64,000 bases of DNA, taken from assembly GCA_024636835.1 (NCBI GenBank), contig JAGXGH010000086.1, positions 1 through 64,000 on the forward strand, in the 5' to 3' direction. Below the pieces are notes generated by a model. That model worked only from the letters and a program-made list of their open reading frames with translations, made no database searches and was not told the origin of the DNA. Of this stretch, positions 1 to 7,532 are shown piece after piece. The position numbers and the translations under genes were made by a program. Positions within the stretch are counted from its first letter, which is position 1; each line of letters begins with the position of its first letter. Source of the stretch: Verrucomicrobiales bacterium. GTDB lineage: Bacteria; Verrucomicrobiota; Verrucomicrobiia; Verrucomicrobiales; SLCJ01.

Positions 1-41
1 CATGAGCGTCTCGTGGGCTCGGAGATGTGTATAAGAGACAG
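1..41. other. Illumina Nextera adapter left on the contig end
   Basis: Bases 8-41 equal the Nextera i7-side transposase adapter, ending in the 19-bp Tn5 mosaic end AGATGTGTATAAGAGACAG at 23-41. Bases 1-7 (CATGAGC) match the last seven bases of the i7 index I remember as N714. This is library sequence that survived trimming, not a transposon in the genome. Genomic sequence starts at base 42. The adapter happens to be open in frame with the first gene and supplies a false ATG at 27. Confidence 0.97.
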
Positions 42-956
42 GAACTCAGCAAATCGCTGACCAACATCACCGACCTGCTTCTGGTCGGGTTCTTTTTACA
101 AATCGGACTCGAAGGAGCGATCACGCTATCCGGTGCCTTATGGGCCCTTCTGCTGATCGTTATCCTACCGATCAAGTCCTTGGCCTTCTTCGCCATCCTG
201 ACCCGTTTCCACCTCAGGGCACGCACCGCGTGGACAACGGCATTGTCGCTCTCCACCTACAGTGAATTCGGTCTGATCGTGATGGCGATCGGTGTAACCA
301 AAGGCTGGATTTCCGGGGATTGGATGGTTGCCATGGCGGTGGCCTTATCGGGCAGCATCATCCTCGCCGCCCCGCTCAACCGCAAATCGGAGGCCCTCTA
401 TCATCTATGGTGCCGCTTTCTGCAGAAGTTTGAAACGGCCGGAACCCATCCAGACGACCTGCCGATCCAGACCGAAGGCGAGCGTATTGCCATCTTCGGC
501 ATGGGGCGCGTCGGCACCGCGGCCTACCGCAACCTCCATGGTCGATTCCCCGGAAAAGTCATCGGATTCGATCTCGATCCAAAATCCGTCGAAGCACACT
601 GCGAGGCCAACCGCAAGGTGTTGCTCGCCGACGCGACGGACTCGGATTTCTGGGAACGCGTCAGTGTGAAGGACAATATCGACCTGGTTGTTCTCGCGAT
701 GCCCAAGCACACCGCGAACATTCGCGCTGCCGAGGCCTTGAAGATGAACGATTTCCAAGGTGTGGTCACCGCCACCGGGATGTTCGACGACGAAGTGAAA
801 GAGCTGCGCAAACTCGGTCTCGACACCGCATTCAACCTCTACAACGAAGCGGGCAATGGTTTCGCCAACCACATCTCCAACGTTTTCAAACAACAGCGCC
901 CAGACCTCGTCTCACGCTGGCGTGCCGAGGCAGAGGCAGAGCATGGGACGGCATGA
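42..956 (+). CDS. Cation:proton antiporter (KefB/CPA2 type), 5'-truncated
   Basis: This is the C-terminal part of a monovalent cation/proton antiporter. The first ~110 residues are hydrophobic helices of the exchanger domain. From about residue 150 a TrkA-N/RCK nucleotide-binding domain follows, with the Rossmann motif GMGRVG, an acidic residue after the second strand (GFDLD) and the ADATD loop. In KefB/KefC relatives this domain gates ion flux in response to nucleotides or redox state at the inner face of the membrane. The true N-terminus is missing because the contig begins here. The five residues before E (MYKRQ) are encoded by sequencing adapter and should be discarded. The family call is firm, but the transported ion cannot be read from this part. 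Confidence 0.85.
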   Translation, partial: ELSKSLTNITDLLLVGFFLQIGLEGAITLSGALWALLLIVILPIKSLAFFAILTRFHLRARTAWTTALSLSTYSEFGLIVMAIGVTKGWISGDWMVAMAVALSGSIILAAPLNRKSEALYHLWCRFLQKFETAGTHPDDLPIQTEGERIAIFGMGRVGTAAYRNLHGRFPGKVIGFDLDPKSVEAHCEANRKVLLADATDSDFWERVSVKDNIDLVVLAMPKHTANIRAAEALKMNDFQGVVTATGMFDDEVKELRKLGLDTAFNLYNEAGNGFANHISNVFKQQRPDLVSRWRAEAEAEHGTA

Positions 957-1071
957 TTTTGAGAATCACCGCCAAATACAGAATTTCAAATTCACTTCTC
1001 ACACCACAGTCCATAACCGAAAGGCCCAAGCTCCTATTGTCTTGCCTTGCAAAAGACCTTATAGTGAATCC

Positions 1072-1434
1072 ATGGAATATCTGCGCTTCGCTCTACAAGT
1101 GATCGTCGCCCTTGGTCTGTTGAACGTCTGGCTGCTTCGGGCCGGCAAATCCACCCAATATCGTGGTAAGGATGCCAGCTCGATGCGAGAAGAATTCGCA
1201 GCCTACGGGTTACCTGCATGGATGATGCTTGTGGTGGGCGCGCTTAAAGTAAGCATCGCCATAGCTCTGTTGATTGGCATTTCGGTCGAGTCTCTGGTGC
1301 TCCCTGCCGCCTCGCTTCTTATTTTTCTGATGATTGGTGCCTTTGTGATGCATCTCAAAGTCAAAGACCCTATCAAGAAATCCATCCCATCACTGGTCAT
1401 GCTGGTGATGGCGGTTGCCCTTGTCTTGATCTAA
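1072..1434 (+). CDS. DoxX-like four-helix membrane protein
   Basis: A 120-residue protein made almost wholly of four hydrophobic helices (for example ALQVIVALGLLNVWLL and MMLVVGALKVSIAIALLIG). It has the DoxX/DoxD-like signature in which a short polar stretch (EEFAAYGLPAWM) joins helix 1 to a glycine-containing helix 2. I chose the ATG at 1072 because the frame further upstream is hydrophilic and overlaps the end of the antiporter gene. DoxX-family proteins are small integral membrane proteins, some linked to thiol or oxidant stress, and the role here is unknown. It converges on a second protein of the same fold only 7 bases away, so the two probably arose from an old duplication or co-inheritance. 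Confidence 0.7.
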   Translation: MEYLRFALQVIVALGLLNVWLLRAGKSTQYRGKDASSMREEFAAYGLPAWMMLVVGALKVSIAIALLIGISVESLVLPAASLLIFLMIGAFVMHLKVKDPIKKSIPSLVMLVMAVALVLI

Positions 1435-1441
1435 AGCGTTA

Positions 1442-1798
1442 TCAGAACCCGGTGATGGCCAAGTAGGCATTAAGAAGCATGTAGGCGAACGCGGGGATGG
1501 TTTGGATAAGCGTATCTTTGATTTTGATCCGTACGCATACACCAAGAAACATCAAGATAGACAGGCCCGAGGCTGCCAGTTGTCCAAGTCCTGGAAAACT
1601 GATCACCCCAACCAGCAAGCCTCCAGCTCCTGCCAACTGCAAGATTCCGACGATTTTTCTAAACCTCGCCAGTCCATATCTCGCAAACTCCTGTTCCATC
1701 ACGGGTGCAACAAAGCATCCTATTCCGAAAAAAATGAAGGAAATGGCTGAGAACCAGATAAGTGTTTGTTGGATGACCAATGGGGATGGTCGCATCAA
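1442..1798 (-). CDS. DoxX-like four-helix membrane protein
   Basis: A 118-residue protein with four predicted membrane helices. The first is LIWFSAISFIFFGIGCFVA, followed by a polar linker EFARYGLARFRKIVG that matches the helix 1-2 linker of the neighbouring convergent gene (EEFAAYGLPAW). The ending VRIKIKDTLIQTIPAF parallels MHLKVKDPIKKSIPS there, so the two are distant homologues in opposite orientation. This is the DoxX/SURF4-like fold. Substrate and role are unknown. The reading frame is complete, with ATG at 1798. Confidence 0.68.
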   Translation of the reverse strand: MMRPSPLVIQQTLIWFSAISFIFFGIGCFVAPVMEQEFARYGLARFRKIVGILQLAGAGGLLVGVISFPGLGQLAASGLSILMFLGVCVRIKIKDTLIQTIPAFAYMLLNAYLAITGF

Positions 1799-1867
1799 CC
1801 AATATTAAGAACAACCTTCTTTTCCAACTGCGAATATTTCGCGCTGATCCTCGAGACGTCCAGATCC

Positions 1868-2125
1868 ATGACGACAATCCCGACACCGTCCATACACGAA
1901 GTATCATGGCTCTTGCCCGAAGAAGATTATTTCAGTCTCATGCTCATCGACGGCACCCTGCTGCCCGCCTTGCCACGCATGCACTGGGCGCGGTGGGTCA
2001 ACGACACCAACCGAGCCGCCAAGCTTCATCTGAAGTTCTCCGTCCTGCGTCAGGCAGCCGCCGAAGCGCTTCTCAGGGATTGCCATGACCTGGTGACCGG
2101 GAAACGCTCAGTTCGCGGTTTTTGA
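1868..2125 (+). CDS. Small hypothetical protein
   Basis: An 85-residue frame starting at the ATG at 1868 (MTTIPTPS). An upstream in-frame ATG at 1766 would overlap the divergent DoxX-like gene and is less likely. The sequence is soluble with no signal peptide or cysteine motif. Its middle (HWARWVNDTNRAAKLHLKF) and the Ala/Leu-rich helix that follows (QAAAEALLRDCHDLV) look like folded helices. I do not recognise a family. Coding potential is moderate, since it has no shadowing gene on the other strand and is bounded by a hairpin 45 bases after its stop. Confidence 0.45.
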   Translation: MTTIPTPSIHEVSWLLPEEDYFSLMLIDGTLLPALPRMHWARWVNDTNRAAKLHLKFSVLRQAAAEALLRDCHDLVTGKRSVRGF

Positions 2126-2169
2126 TCCTGCACTCTCAAACGATCCGTTCAGGTCTCGGCACACCAACC

Positions 2170-2191
2170 CTGCCTTTTCAGAAAAAGGCAG
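2170..2191. terminator. Hairpin between convergent genes, possible bidirectional terminator
   Basis: A perfect 9-bp inverted repeat (CTGCCTTTT / AAAAGGCAG) around a 4-base loop lies between the stop of the small plus-strand gene and the stop of the minus-strand peptidase gene. The stem itself contains A and T runs, but no long T tract follows on either strand, so termination is plausible rather than certain. Confidence 0.35.
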
Positions 2192-2224
2192 CATCAAGCA
2201 TGCCGAACACTTCTGGAAGACACC

Positions 2225-3094
2225 TTACCTCCACTCCTCAGGATCGAGCTTGAAGTAGCGCTTCAATTGTTCGTATAGCTCTGGCTCATCCTCTCGGAGC
2301 TGGCGTGGTTTTTCGAAGAATGTTTCCACCGATACCGCGAAGAATTCAGCGGCATTGGTCGCGCCGTAGTCGTCGATAGTTGTGTTCGTTCGGCCGTCGT
2401 TTACTTCGTCGACAAGTCGCTCGTAAGCCGGAGCAAACGCATGCGCCCACAGTGCGAGATCCCGTCCAGTATCAAGATCGGGCACACCGTCGGCTACGTC
2501 GGTTTGATCCAATTGATGAGCAAACTCATGCATCACTACGTTGTGCCCATCTTCACGGTTTATCAGCCCTTTCATTACAGAGTCCCACGCAAGGATGAGC
2601 GACCCTGTCGACCACGATTCGCCGAGAAGCACTGACTTTTCGCCATCTTCAATATGCTCGCCTGCACGCTTCGCCACAAACGCCGAGGGATAGATCAAAA
2701 TCGAATCCAGACGATCATAGGGAGTGATCGCCTTCCACCCCTCATCGATCGCTCGACCAAAAACCAACAAGCATGCCTGCGCCGCGATGATCAGCTGCAT
2801 CTCTTTGGTGACCGATTCCATTCCACCACATGCCTCAAATCGCTTCTCCTCAATAAAGATCCGCATCAAACCATCGAAACAACCCCGATGAGAGTCCCCG
2901 AGAAGACCGTAAAACCACACTTTCTCTTCGAGTATCGATCGCGAATCTCCATTCAGTCCTGCCGACATCAGCCGATCGCGACGAGATTTTCTTCGCATCG
3001 ACGACCAGAGAGGAACAATGCCAATCATCGCGATTACGCTGACCGCAGTCACCGCCAACCAACCTTGAAATTCCATCGCTACGATCGTCGTCAT
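2225..3094 (-). CDS. MtfA-like zinc metallopeptidase (family M90)
   Basis: A 289-residue protein with one N-terminal membrane helix (residues ~10-30) and then a soluble domain. The zinc-binding helix reads HEFAHQLD, the HExxH form of MtfA, and is followed about 60 residues later by AAEFFAVSVETFFEKP, which supplies the conserved glutamate region of the M90 family. E. coli MtfA is a cytosolic aminopeptidase-like enzyme that binds the Mlc repressor. The membrane anchor here suggests a different setting. The start overlaps the end of the upstream methyltransferase by 4 bases (ATGA-type coupling), so it is the last gene of the NUDIX-hisA-methyltransferase-peptidase run. The family call is strong and the cellular role unknown. 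Confidence 0.82.
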   Translation of the reverse strand: MTTIVAMEFQGWLAVTAVSVIAMIGIVPLWSSMRRKSRRDRLMSAGLNGDSRSILEEKVWFYGLLGDSHRGCFDGLMRIFIEEKRFEACGGMESVTKEMQLIIAAQACLLVFGRAIDEGWKAITPYDRLDSILIYPSAFVAKRAGEHIEDGEKSVLLGESWSTGSLILAWDSVMKGLINREDGHNVVMHEFAHQLDQTDVADGVPDLDTGRDLALWAHAFAPAYERLVDEVNDGRTNTTIDDYGATNAAEFFAVSVETFFEKPRQLREDEPELYEQLKRYFKLDPEEWR

Positions 3095-3711
3095 ACTTTA
3101 AGCTTCTGAACGATGAAATACACATGCGATCCCGGATTATCCTTTTCCGGCTGATCGTATTCCAGGTGACGGCAAACACAGCCAGCGTCAGCGATCACTT
3201 TGAGAACGGTCGGCAGGCCAAGTGCAGCGTGATAGATCTCCTCACCGTGAAGATCGGGGTTGGACGCTTCGCCGGGAACATCCACTCCACCGGTTGTTGA
3301 GATCAACACACCACCTGGAGCCAAGGCACCGAGAAGCTTGCTAAGCATCAGTTCTTGTTTATCGAGCGGCACATGCCAAACACTATCCCACGCCGAAATC
3401 AGATCATACGCCTTCGGAAACTCCCATGTGGTGATATCGCCAAGATGAAACTCCACCTCGGGATGGCGCAACTTGGCAAGACGCAACATCTTCGGAGAAA
3501 TGTCAAACCCCTCTACCTGAAGTCCATGCCCTAGCAACAGTTCAATGATGCGACCACTGCTGCCACAGCCAACGTCGATAGCGTGTCCGCCAGAACCAAC
3601 AAATCGCAGCGCTCTTTCGTGCTCGGCTATTCCATTCTCACGATAAAACTCATCACTGTCCCAGTGATAAGCGATTTTGTCGTAAGCGGCAGCTGTTCGA
3701 TTCGTGTCCAT
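3091..3711 (-). CDS. Class I SAM-dependent methyltransferase
   Basis: A 206-residue Rossmann methyltransferase. Motif I is AIDVGCGSSGR (residues ~41-51), motif II contains VEGFDIS, and the acidic loop HLGDITTWEF and the motif IV region LISAWDSVWHV follow in the expected order. Nothing in the sequence identifies the substrate. Its ATG overlaps the hisA stop by one base (TAATG), and its end overlaps the peptidase gene by four, so it is translationally coupled on both sides. Confidence 0.85.
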   Translation of the reverse strand: MDTNRTAAAYDKIAYHWDSDEFYRENGIAEHERALRFVGSGGHAIDVGCGSSGRIIELLLGHGLQVEGFDISPKMLRLAKLRHPEVEFHLGDITTWEFPKAYDLISAWDSVWHVPLDKQELMLSKLLGALAPGGVLISTTGGVDVPGEASNPDLHGEEIYHAALGLPTVLKVIADAGCVCRHLEYDQPEKDNPGSHVYFIVQKLKV

Positions 3712-4508
3712 TAGTCTTCAATGGATTGATCACGGTTATACGCCACGCAATCCTCATAACGGATCAACGATCCACCGAAAATATCCAGCGCACTACCGAT
3801 GGTCAGATCCACCTTTCCGTCACTCAGTTCATCGACACGTCGCAGATCATCCAGCGACCTAGCACCGCCCGCGTAAGTCGCTGGAATTGGTGACCACCGG
3901 CCGATAGCCTTGACCAAATCTTCATCAATCCCCCCACACTTCCCTTCGACATCTGCAGCGTGAATCAGAAACTCCGCACAGCACGCCGATAACTCTTCGA
4001 GCGTTTCCTGGGTCACATTAAGATCCGTAAGCGTTTGCCAACGGTTCATTGCGACCGTCCATCCTCCGTGAGCGTTCGTCCGACAACTGAGATCGATCAC
4101 CAAGCGATCGCGTCCACACGCCGCGACCAAGGCTTCCAGTCTATCGCTACGAAACGCACCGTCCGCATCAAACAACGTCGAAGTAACGATCACGTGGGAC
4201 GCACCGGCATCCAACCACTCGACCGCATTCTCCACCGTGATTCCGCCGCCAAGCTGAAGTCCGCCAGGATATGCTGCCAAGGCCGTACGCGCAGCCTCGT
4301 CGTTGCCTGGTCCCAACTTAATCACGTGTCCGCCGCGCAAACCGTCTTCGCCATACTTCGCGGCGAACCATGAGGCATCGCGATCACTGACAAAATTCTC
4401 GGTCAATCCCTCGCCATCATCGCGCAACGATCCACCGACGATCTGCTTCACCTTGCCATCGTGCAGGTCAATACAGGGGCGGAATAAAGATCGGCGTTTT
4501 TCTGACAT
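3711..4508 (-). CDS. hisA: ProFAR isomerase HisA, eukaryotic type
   Basis: A 265-residue TIM-barrel isomerase that opens the ProFAR ribose ring in histidine biosynthesis, making PRFAR. It resembles the plant/fungal HisA form: it starts with FRPCIDLHDGKVKQIVGG, then has ENFVSD, HVIKLGPGN and LQLGGGITVENA, a glycine-rich phosphate loop, and the C-terminal phosphate site TYAGGARSLDDL and LTIGSALDIFGG. I chose the ATG at 4508 (MSEKRRSLFRP). An in-frame ATG further upstream would overlap the NUDIX gene. No other his gene is nearby. It lies 13 bases after the NUDIX gene and its stop is joined to the methyltransferase start by TAATG. Confidence 0.88.
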   Translation of the reverse strand: MSEKRRSLFRPCIDLHDGKVKQIVGGSLRDDGEGLTENFVSDRDASWFAAKYGEDGLRGGHVIKLGPGNDEAARTALAAYPGGLQLGGGITVENAVEWLDAGASHVIVTSTLFDADGAFRSDRLEALVAACGRDRLVIDLSCRTNAHGGWTVAMNRWQTLTDLNVTQETLEELSACCAEFLIHAADVEGKCGGIDEDLVKAIGRWSPIPATYAGGARSLDDLRRVDELSDGKVDLTIGSALDIFGGSLIRYEDCVAYNRDQSIED

Positions 4509-4521
4509 GAATTTATCTCTA

Positions 4522-5115
4522 CTAAGCTTGTTCCAATTCTTGCGCATAACGAGGGAATCCAGTTCCACAGGCATCCTCCCAATTGGCTTCACCGATACCG
4601 CCGAACTCAACTAGGGAGTCCACGATCTTATCACCTTCGAAAATAAACTGACCACAGAAAATTTCCCCATCAAGCATACGCGGCATCCAGTGAATATCGT
4701 CCGCCCACATCTCTTCATAAGGAACGCTATCGAGCGGCACCCACTCGGGATCACCCTCATCGGTCTCCTCAGGCTCACCGGAATATTCAGTCGCCGTAAA
4801 CACACTGCAATGAATCCCCAGTCCATCGCGAAATTGAAAGAACAACTCACCCATCTTTTCCACGTTGTCGGGATCAACATCGATCAACAGCTCCTCAACC
4901 GTCTCTCGAACCGCACACTCCACCGCTGACTCACCTGGGTCGATCTTGCCACCAGGCCCATTGATCTTCCCCTCGCCAATCCCACGCTTTTTGCGCATTA
5001 ACAAAATCTTTTCATCAACGATGACGAACAAAAGAGTCGCGTGCATTGTGGGCACCCATTGTGACCAATCGATCTCGCTGCAGGTGGTAAGATTTCTCGC
5101 ACGTTCTTCATTCAT
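4522..5115 (-). CDS. NUDIX hydrolase of the MTH1/8-oxo-dGTPase type
   Basis: About 197 residues. The NUDIX box is GGKIDPGESAVECAVRETV followed by EEL, with the catalytic REx2EE glutamates present; the box-final glycine is replaced. Beyond the box it follows human MTH1 rather than bacterial MutT: VPYEEMWADDIHWMPRML and FCGQFIFEGDKI line up with the MTH1 segments containing MWPDD and the FxGxFxFxGxD stretch. MTH1 hydrolyses oxidised purine nucleotides, and a nucleotide-pool cleaning role is inferred. I placed the start at the ATG at 5115 (MNEERARN). An ATG at 5220 adds an unconserved leader. It is first in the run with hisA. Confidence 0.82.
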   Translation of the reverse strand: MNEERARNLTTCSEIDWSQWVPTMHATLLFVIVDEKILLMRKKRGIGEGKINGPGGKIDPGESAVECAVRETVEELLIDVDPDNVEKMGELFFQFRDGLGIHCSVFTATEYSGEPEETDEGDPEWVPLDSVPYEEMWADDIHWMPRMLDGEIFCGQFIFEGDKIVDSLVEFGGIGEANWEDACGTGFPRYAQELEQA

Positions 5116-5256
5116 GAGGCCATACCCATAGACCGCTCCAGCCCTTTGCGCCAGCGTGGATATCGTCATAAGCAGTAGGCACCGCGAGGAGGGCTGTCCA
5201 GAACTTGCCCTCGGTTGCATACCATGCGTTCTGCGATCATGGGGACTGCCGGACGA

Positions 5257-5634
5257 TCAATAATTAACTGACTGATTTTCGATCAGTGAATCGATAGACA
5301 CTTTATTCATCTTCTTATGCCCAAGCACCTTGCCATAGGCAGTTCGATCAGGCATAGGCATCATCAAGGCGTCATATTCCCTTGTCTTCAGGTATTCCAC
5401 CTTAGTGCCTATAGGTAAGAATGTTTTTGGGGGCGGCTCAGAAGAATAAGGCTCATATCCTCTTACAAGTTCTAGACTATCAGTGCCTGGATAATCCAAG
5501 AAATAGTATGGCTCATTTAGCGTAATCACCGAACCCTTCTTAAGTTTGTATTGGTCTGATATATCGCGGCTAGTGCACGAGGCACATAATAAGCTAAGTA
5601 GAGCTGCTAACCCCCAAGCAAGTGTTATTCTCAT
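5257..5634 (-). CDS. Hypothetical lipoprotein
   Basis: A 125-residue secreted protein beginning MRITLAWGLAALLSLL and then the lipobox CASC, so it is predicted to be lipid-anchored at Cys ~19. The rest is polar, with a proline-rich stretch (SEPPPKTFLPIG) and no recognised domain. I took the ATG at 5634 rather than 5664, because it puts the basic residue directly before the hydrophobic core. Base composition (many TAT, ATA and AGT codons) is lower in GC than its neighbours. It is not in an obvious operon. Confidence 0.6.
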   Translation of the reverse strand: MRITLAWGLAALLSLLCASCTSRDISDQYKLKKGSVITLNEPYYFLDYPGTDSLELVRGYEPYSSEPPPKTFLPIGTKVEYLKTREYDALMMPMPDRTAYGKVLGHKKMNKVSIDSLIENQSVNY

Positions 5635-5672
5635 ATCAACGGAGGATATGTTACGACCTCCCACAAATTACC

Positions 5673-5858
5673 CTAATTCGTATTAGCCACCACCGAACCA
5701 TCCGCCTCCACGGTCAATTCCAAGGGTCGACAACAGATCTCACAGTCGTAATCTAGCGTGCAGGGCCGTTCGTTCGGCGGCGGATCGACAATTAAAAATG
5801 TCTCGCCACAGTAGGGACAGCTAATTTCCATTTCTTTATCGATGTCGTCGCTTCTCAT
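5673..5858 (-). CDS. CPXCG-motif cysteine-rich protein
   Basis: A 61-residue protein with two CxxC knuckles: ISCPYCGET near residue 14 and YDCEICCRPLEL near residue 40, the usual layout of the CPXCG family of small zinc-ribbon proteins. Acidic residues and a short C-terminal strand complete the family length. The biological role of this family is not known to me. It stands 38 bases upstream of the lipoprotein gene on the same strand. Confidence 0.75.
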   Translation of the reverse strand: MRSDDIDKEMEISCPYCGETFLIVDPPPNERPCTLDYDCEICCRPLELTVEADGSVVANTN

Positions 5859-5930
5859 GTCATGTTTAGCTGATACACCTCAGCCACTTTTGAGCATGCC
5901 AGAACGCCGCAGGATAAGAAAGAGAAAACG

Positions 5931-6356
5931 ATGAGCCAAACAACTCCAGAACTCACCCCGGAAGACCCACTCGACGCCGTCATTGCGAGGCTCGCCGCCT
6001 TGGGCATTGATGAAGACGACCTCATTGAGCAGTTCATCCTCGGTGATGGATCCGGTGGTCAGAAAATCAATAAAACCCATTCCTGCGTTCAGTTGCGCCA
6101 CCCAGGGCTCGGCATCGACATCCGCTGTCAGGACTCCCGCTCGCGGTCAAAAAATCGTATCATGGCCCGCGAGTTACTCGCCGAAAAAATCGAAGCACGC
6201 GACCGCGCAGCCCAACTCAATCGACAGCGCCGACGCGCCGTCCAGCGCGCGAAATACCGAAAGCCAGGCAAGGCAGCAAAGAAACGCATCCGCGAAGCCA
6301 AACAGCACCACTCAAGAAAGAAGCAACTCCGCAAAGGGCCAGGGTCACACGACTAA
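5931..6356 (+). CDS. GGQ-domain peptide release factor-like protein
   Basis: A 141-residue protein consisting of only the catalytic domain of class I release factors: GDGSGGQKINKTHSCVQL carries the GGQ motif that enters the peptidyl-transferase centre. A long basic tail (KPGKAAKKRIREAKQHHSRK) follows, as in ribosome-rescue factors ArfB and MTRFR/C12orf65 that enter the empty mRNA channel. It has no codon-recognition domain. The text around the GGQ (RHPGLGIDIRCQDSRS) is closer to the MTRFR-like branch than to E. coli ArfB. It should hydrolyse peptidyl-tRNA on stalled ribosomes. The start is the ATG at 5931, and a shorter start is not needed. Confidence 0.8.
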   Translation: MSQTTPELTPEDPLDAVIARLAALGIDEDDLIEQFILGDGSGGQKINKTHSCVQLRHPGLGIDIRCQDSRSRSKNRIMARELLAEKIEARDRAAQLNRQRRRAVQRAKYRKPGKAAKKRIREAKQHHSRKKQLRKGPGSHD

Positions 6357-6394
6357 ATGCGTTTCAACAATGAAACGGATTCGTGCGCTTGCGC

Positions 6395-6477
6395 TGTAGT
6401 TAGACGTGTCGGCTAACACCTAGATTTGCGGGCACAGCCCGGTGACTTTTCAGTGTGAGCCGACACGTCACCCTACA
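6395..6477. repeat. Palindromic intergenic repeat (83 bp)
   Basis: The two ends form an imperfect 25-bp inverted repeat whose core is perfect: GACGTGTCGGCT at 6403-6414 and AGCCGACACGTC at 6458-6469, around a GC-rich loop. The left arm (6395-6421, 27 bases) occurs again without mismatch at 50381-50407. It sits just after the release-factor-like gene and before the convergent peptidase gene. It may be a REP/MITE-like element or act as a bidirectional terminator. Confidence 0.75.
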
Positions 6478-6491
6478 TCAACACAGGCCAA

Positions 6492-7481
6492 TCATCGAAA
6501 AAACAGCTCCTCCGCGCGCTTGCGGTGGTTTTCCATCGCCTTGGCGCGCTCGGCGAGGCGTTTTCTCAGCATCGGATACGGAGATAGTTTGGCGGACTCC
6601 TTGTCGGCGAAAAGCAGGACCAAGAGATCGATTAATCCAGATACATCCAAATAGCTGACTGCTTCGGGAGCCACCTCATGATTCTCTGCGACGTTGTGAT
6701 AGTTTTCCAATGCAATGGAGATTCCGCCCGACTGGATTCCGAAGGCCTGGAGCGCCGATGCCTCGCACGCCCCGCCATCGAGTAATGCACGCTGCACGGG
6801 GATTTCATGCTTCCGCGCCAACCATTCCAAAGTCGCGGTGATCTCGTGATCGAAAACCGACAAGCGGTCACCCACGCGCAACACCGGCCCCTCTCCCACT
6901 TTTACGTGAGCACGTGGAGTGGAGGTTTCCAAACTCACGAATCGCACACCCTTAGGTAGCGGCCAGTTTTTCGCCATTGCCACGGCACCGAGAAAGCCAA
7001 CCTCTTCGGCTCGGGTAAACAAGGCGTAAACGTTCGCCTCCACATTCTTGCGTGCAAGCTCTCGAAACAAGGCCAGCATCACCACACAACCAATCAAATC
7101 ATCGCAAGCACGCGCGACGACCTTGCCATCGCGCAGCGCAAAAGCTTCCACATCCCACACGGCGAAGGCTCCGTGATCGATAATTTGCTCGCGACATTTC
7201 TCAACTGTCGCTTCCGGCACACCGCCCAGAAATTCGAGTTCACCTGAATCATTCTTCACAAAGCCAGGGTGGTCCATGTGCGCGCCAAACGCATACTTCG
7301 CGCGTTTTGACCCAAGACGATACTGGGCGATCACATTTCCATAGTCGTCGAGCTTCCACGTCACATTCGCGATCTTCTCCAACTCCGCTATCACCTGCTT
7401 GCGCACATGATATTCGTGGAAGGGAGCGGTAGGGATGCTCAGGATTCTCTTCAGTAAAGCTTCAAGGTGGCGTTTGTTCAT
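6492..7481 (-). CDS. M42-family metallo-aminopeptidase
   Basis: A 329-residue co-catalytic zinc peptidase. The expected ligands appear in order: AHMDHPG (His/Asp region), a bridging Asp in CDDLIG, the catalytic Glu pair in TRAEEVG, an acidic region LDGGACEASAL, and the last His in NVAENHEVAPE. This is the M42/M28-like clan that trims peptides in the cytosol. No signal peptide is seen. Start at the ATG at 7481 (MNKRHLEALL); ATGs at 7493 and 7505 add an unlikely leader and run into the divergent acyltransferase gene. Family call good, substrate preference unknown. Confidence 0.8.
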   Translation of the reverse strand: MNKRHLEALLKRILSIPTAPFHEYHVRKQVIAELEKIANVTWKLDDYGNVIAQYRLGSKRAKYAFGAHMDHPGFVKNDSGELEFLGGVPEATVEKCREQIIDHGAFAVWDVEAFALRDGKVVARACDDLIGCVVMLALFRELARKNVEANVYALFTRAEEVGFLGAVAMAKNWPLPKGVRFVSLETSTPRAHVKVGEGPVLRVGDRLSVFDHEITATLEWLARKHEIPVQRALLDGGACEASALQAFGIQSGGISIALENYHNVAENHEVAPEAVSYLDVSGLIDLLVLLFADKESAKLSPYPMLRKRLAERAKAMENHRKRAEELFFR

Positions 7482-7532
7482 TGGTCGTGGCATTGAGCAT
7501 CGCACTTGCGGTCACATCCATCCAGCGCAAGT

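Noticed and set aside
23-41. Tn5 mosaic end as evidence for a transposon
   Set aside because: It is part of a full Nextera adapter plus index at the contig edge, so it is library sequence.
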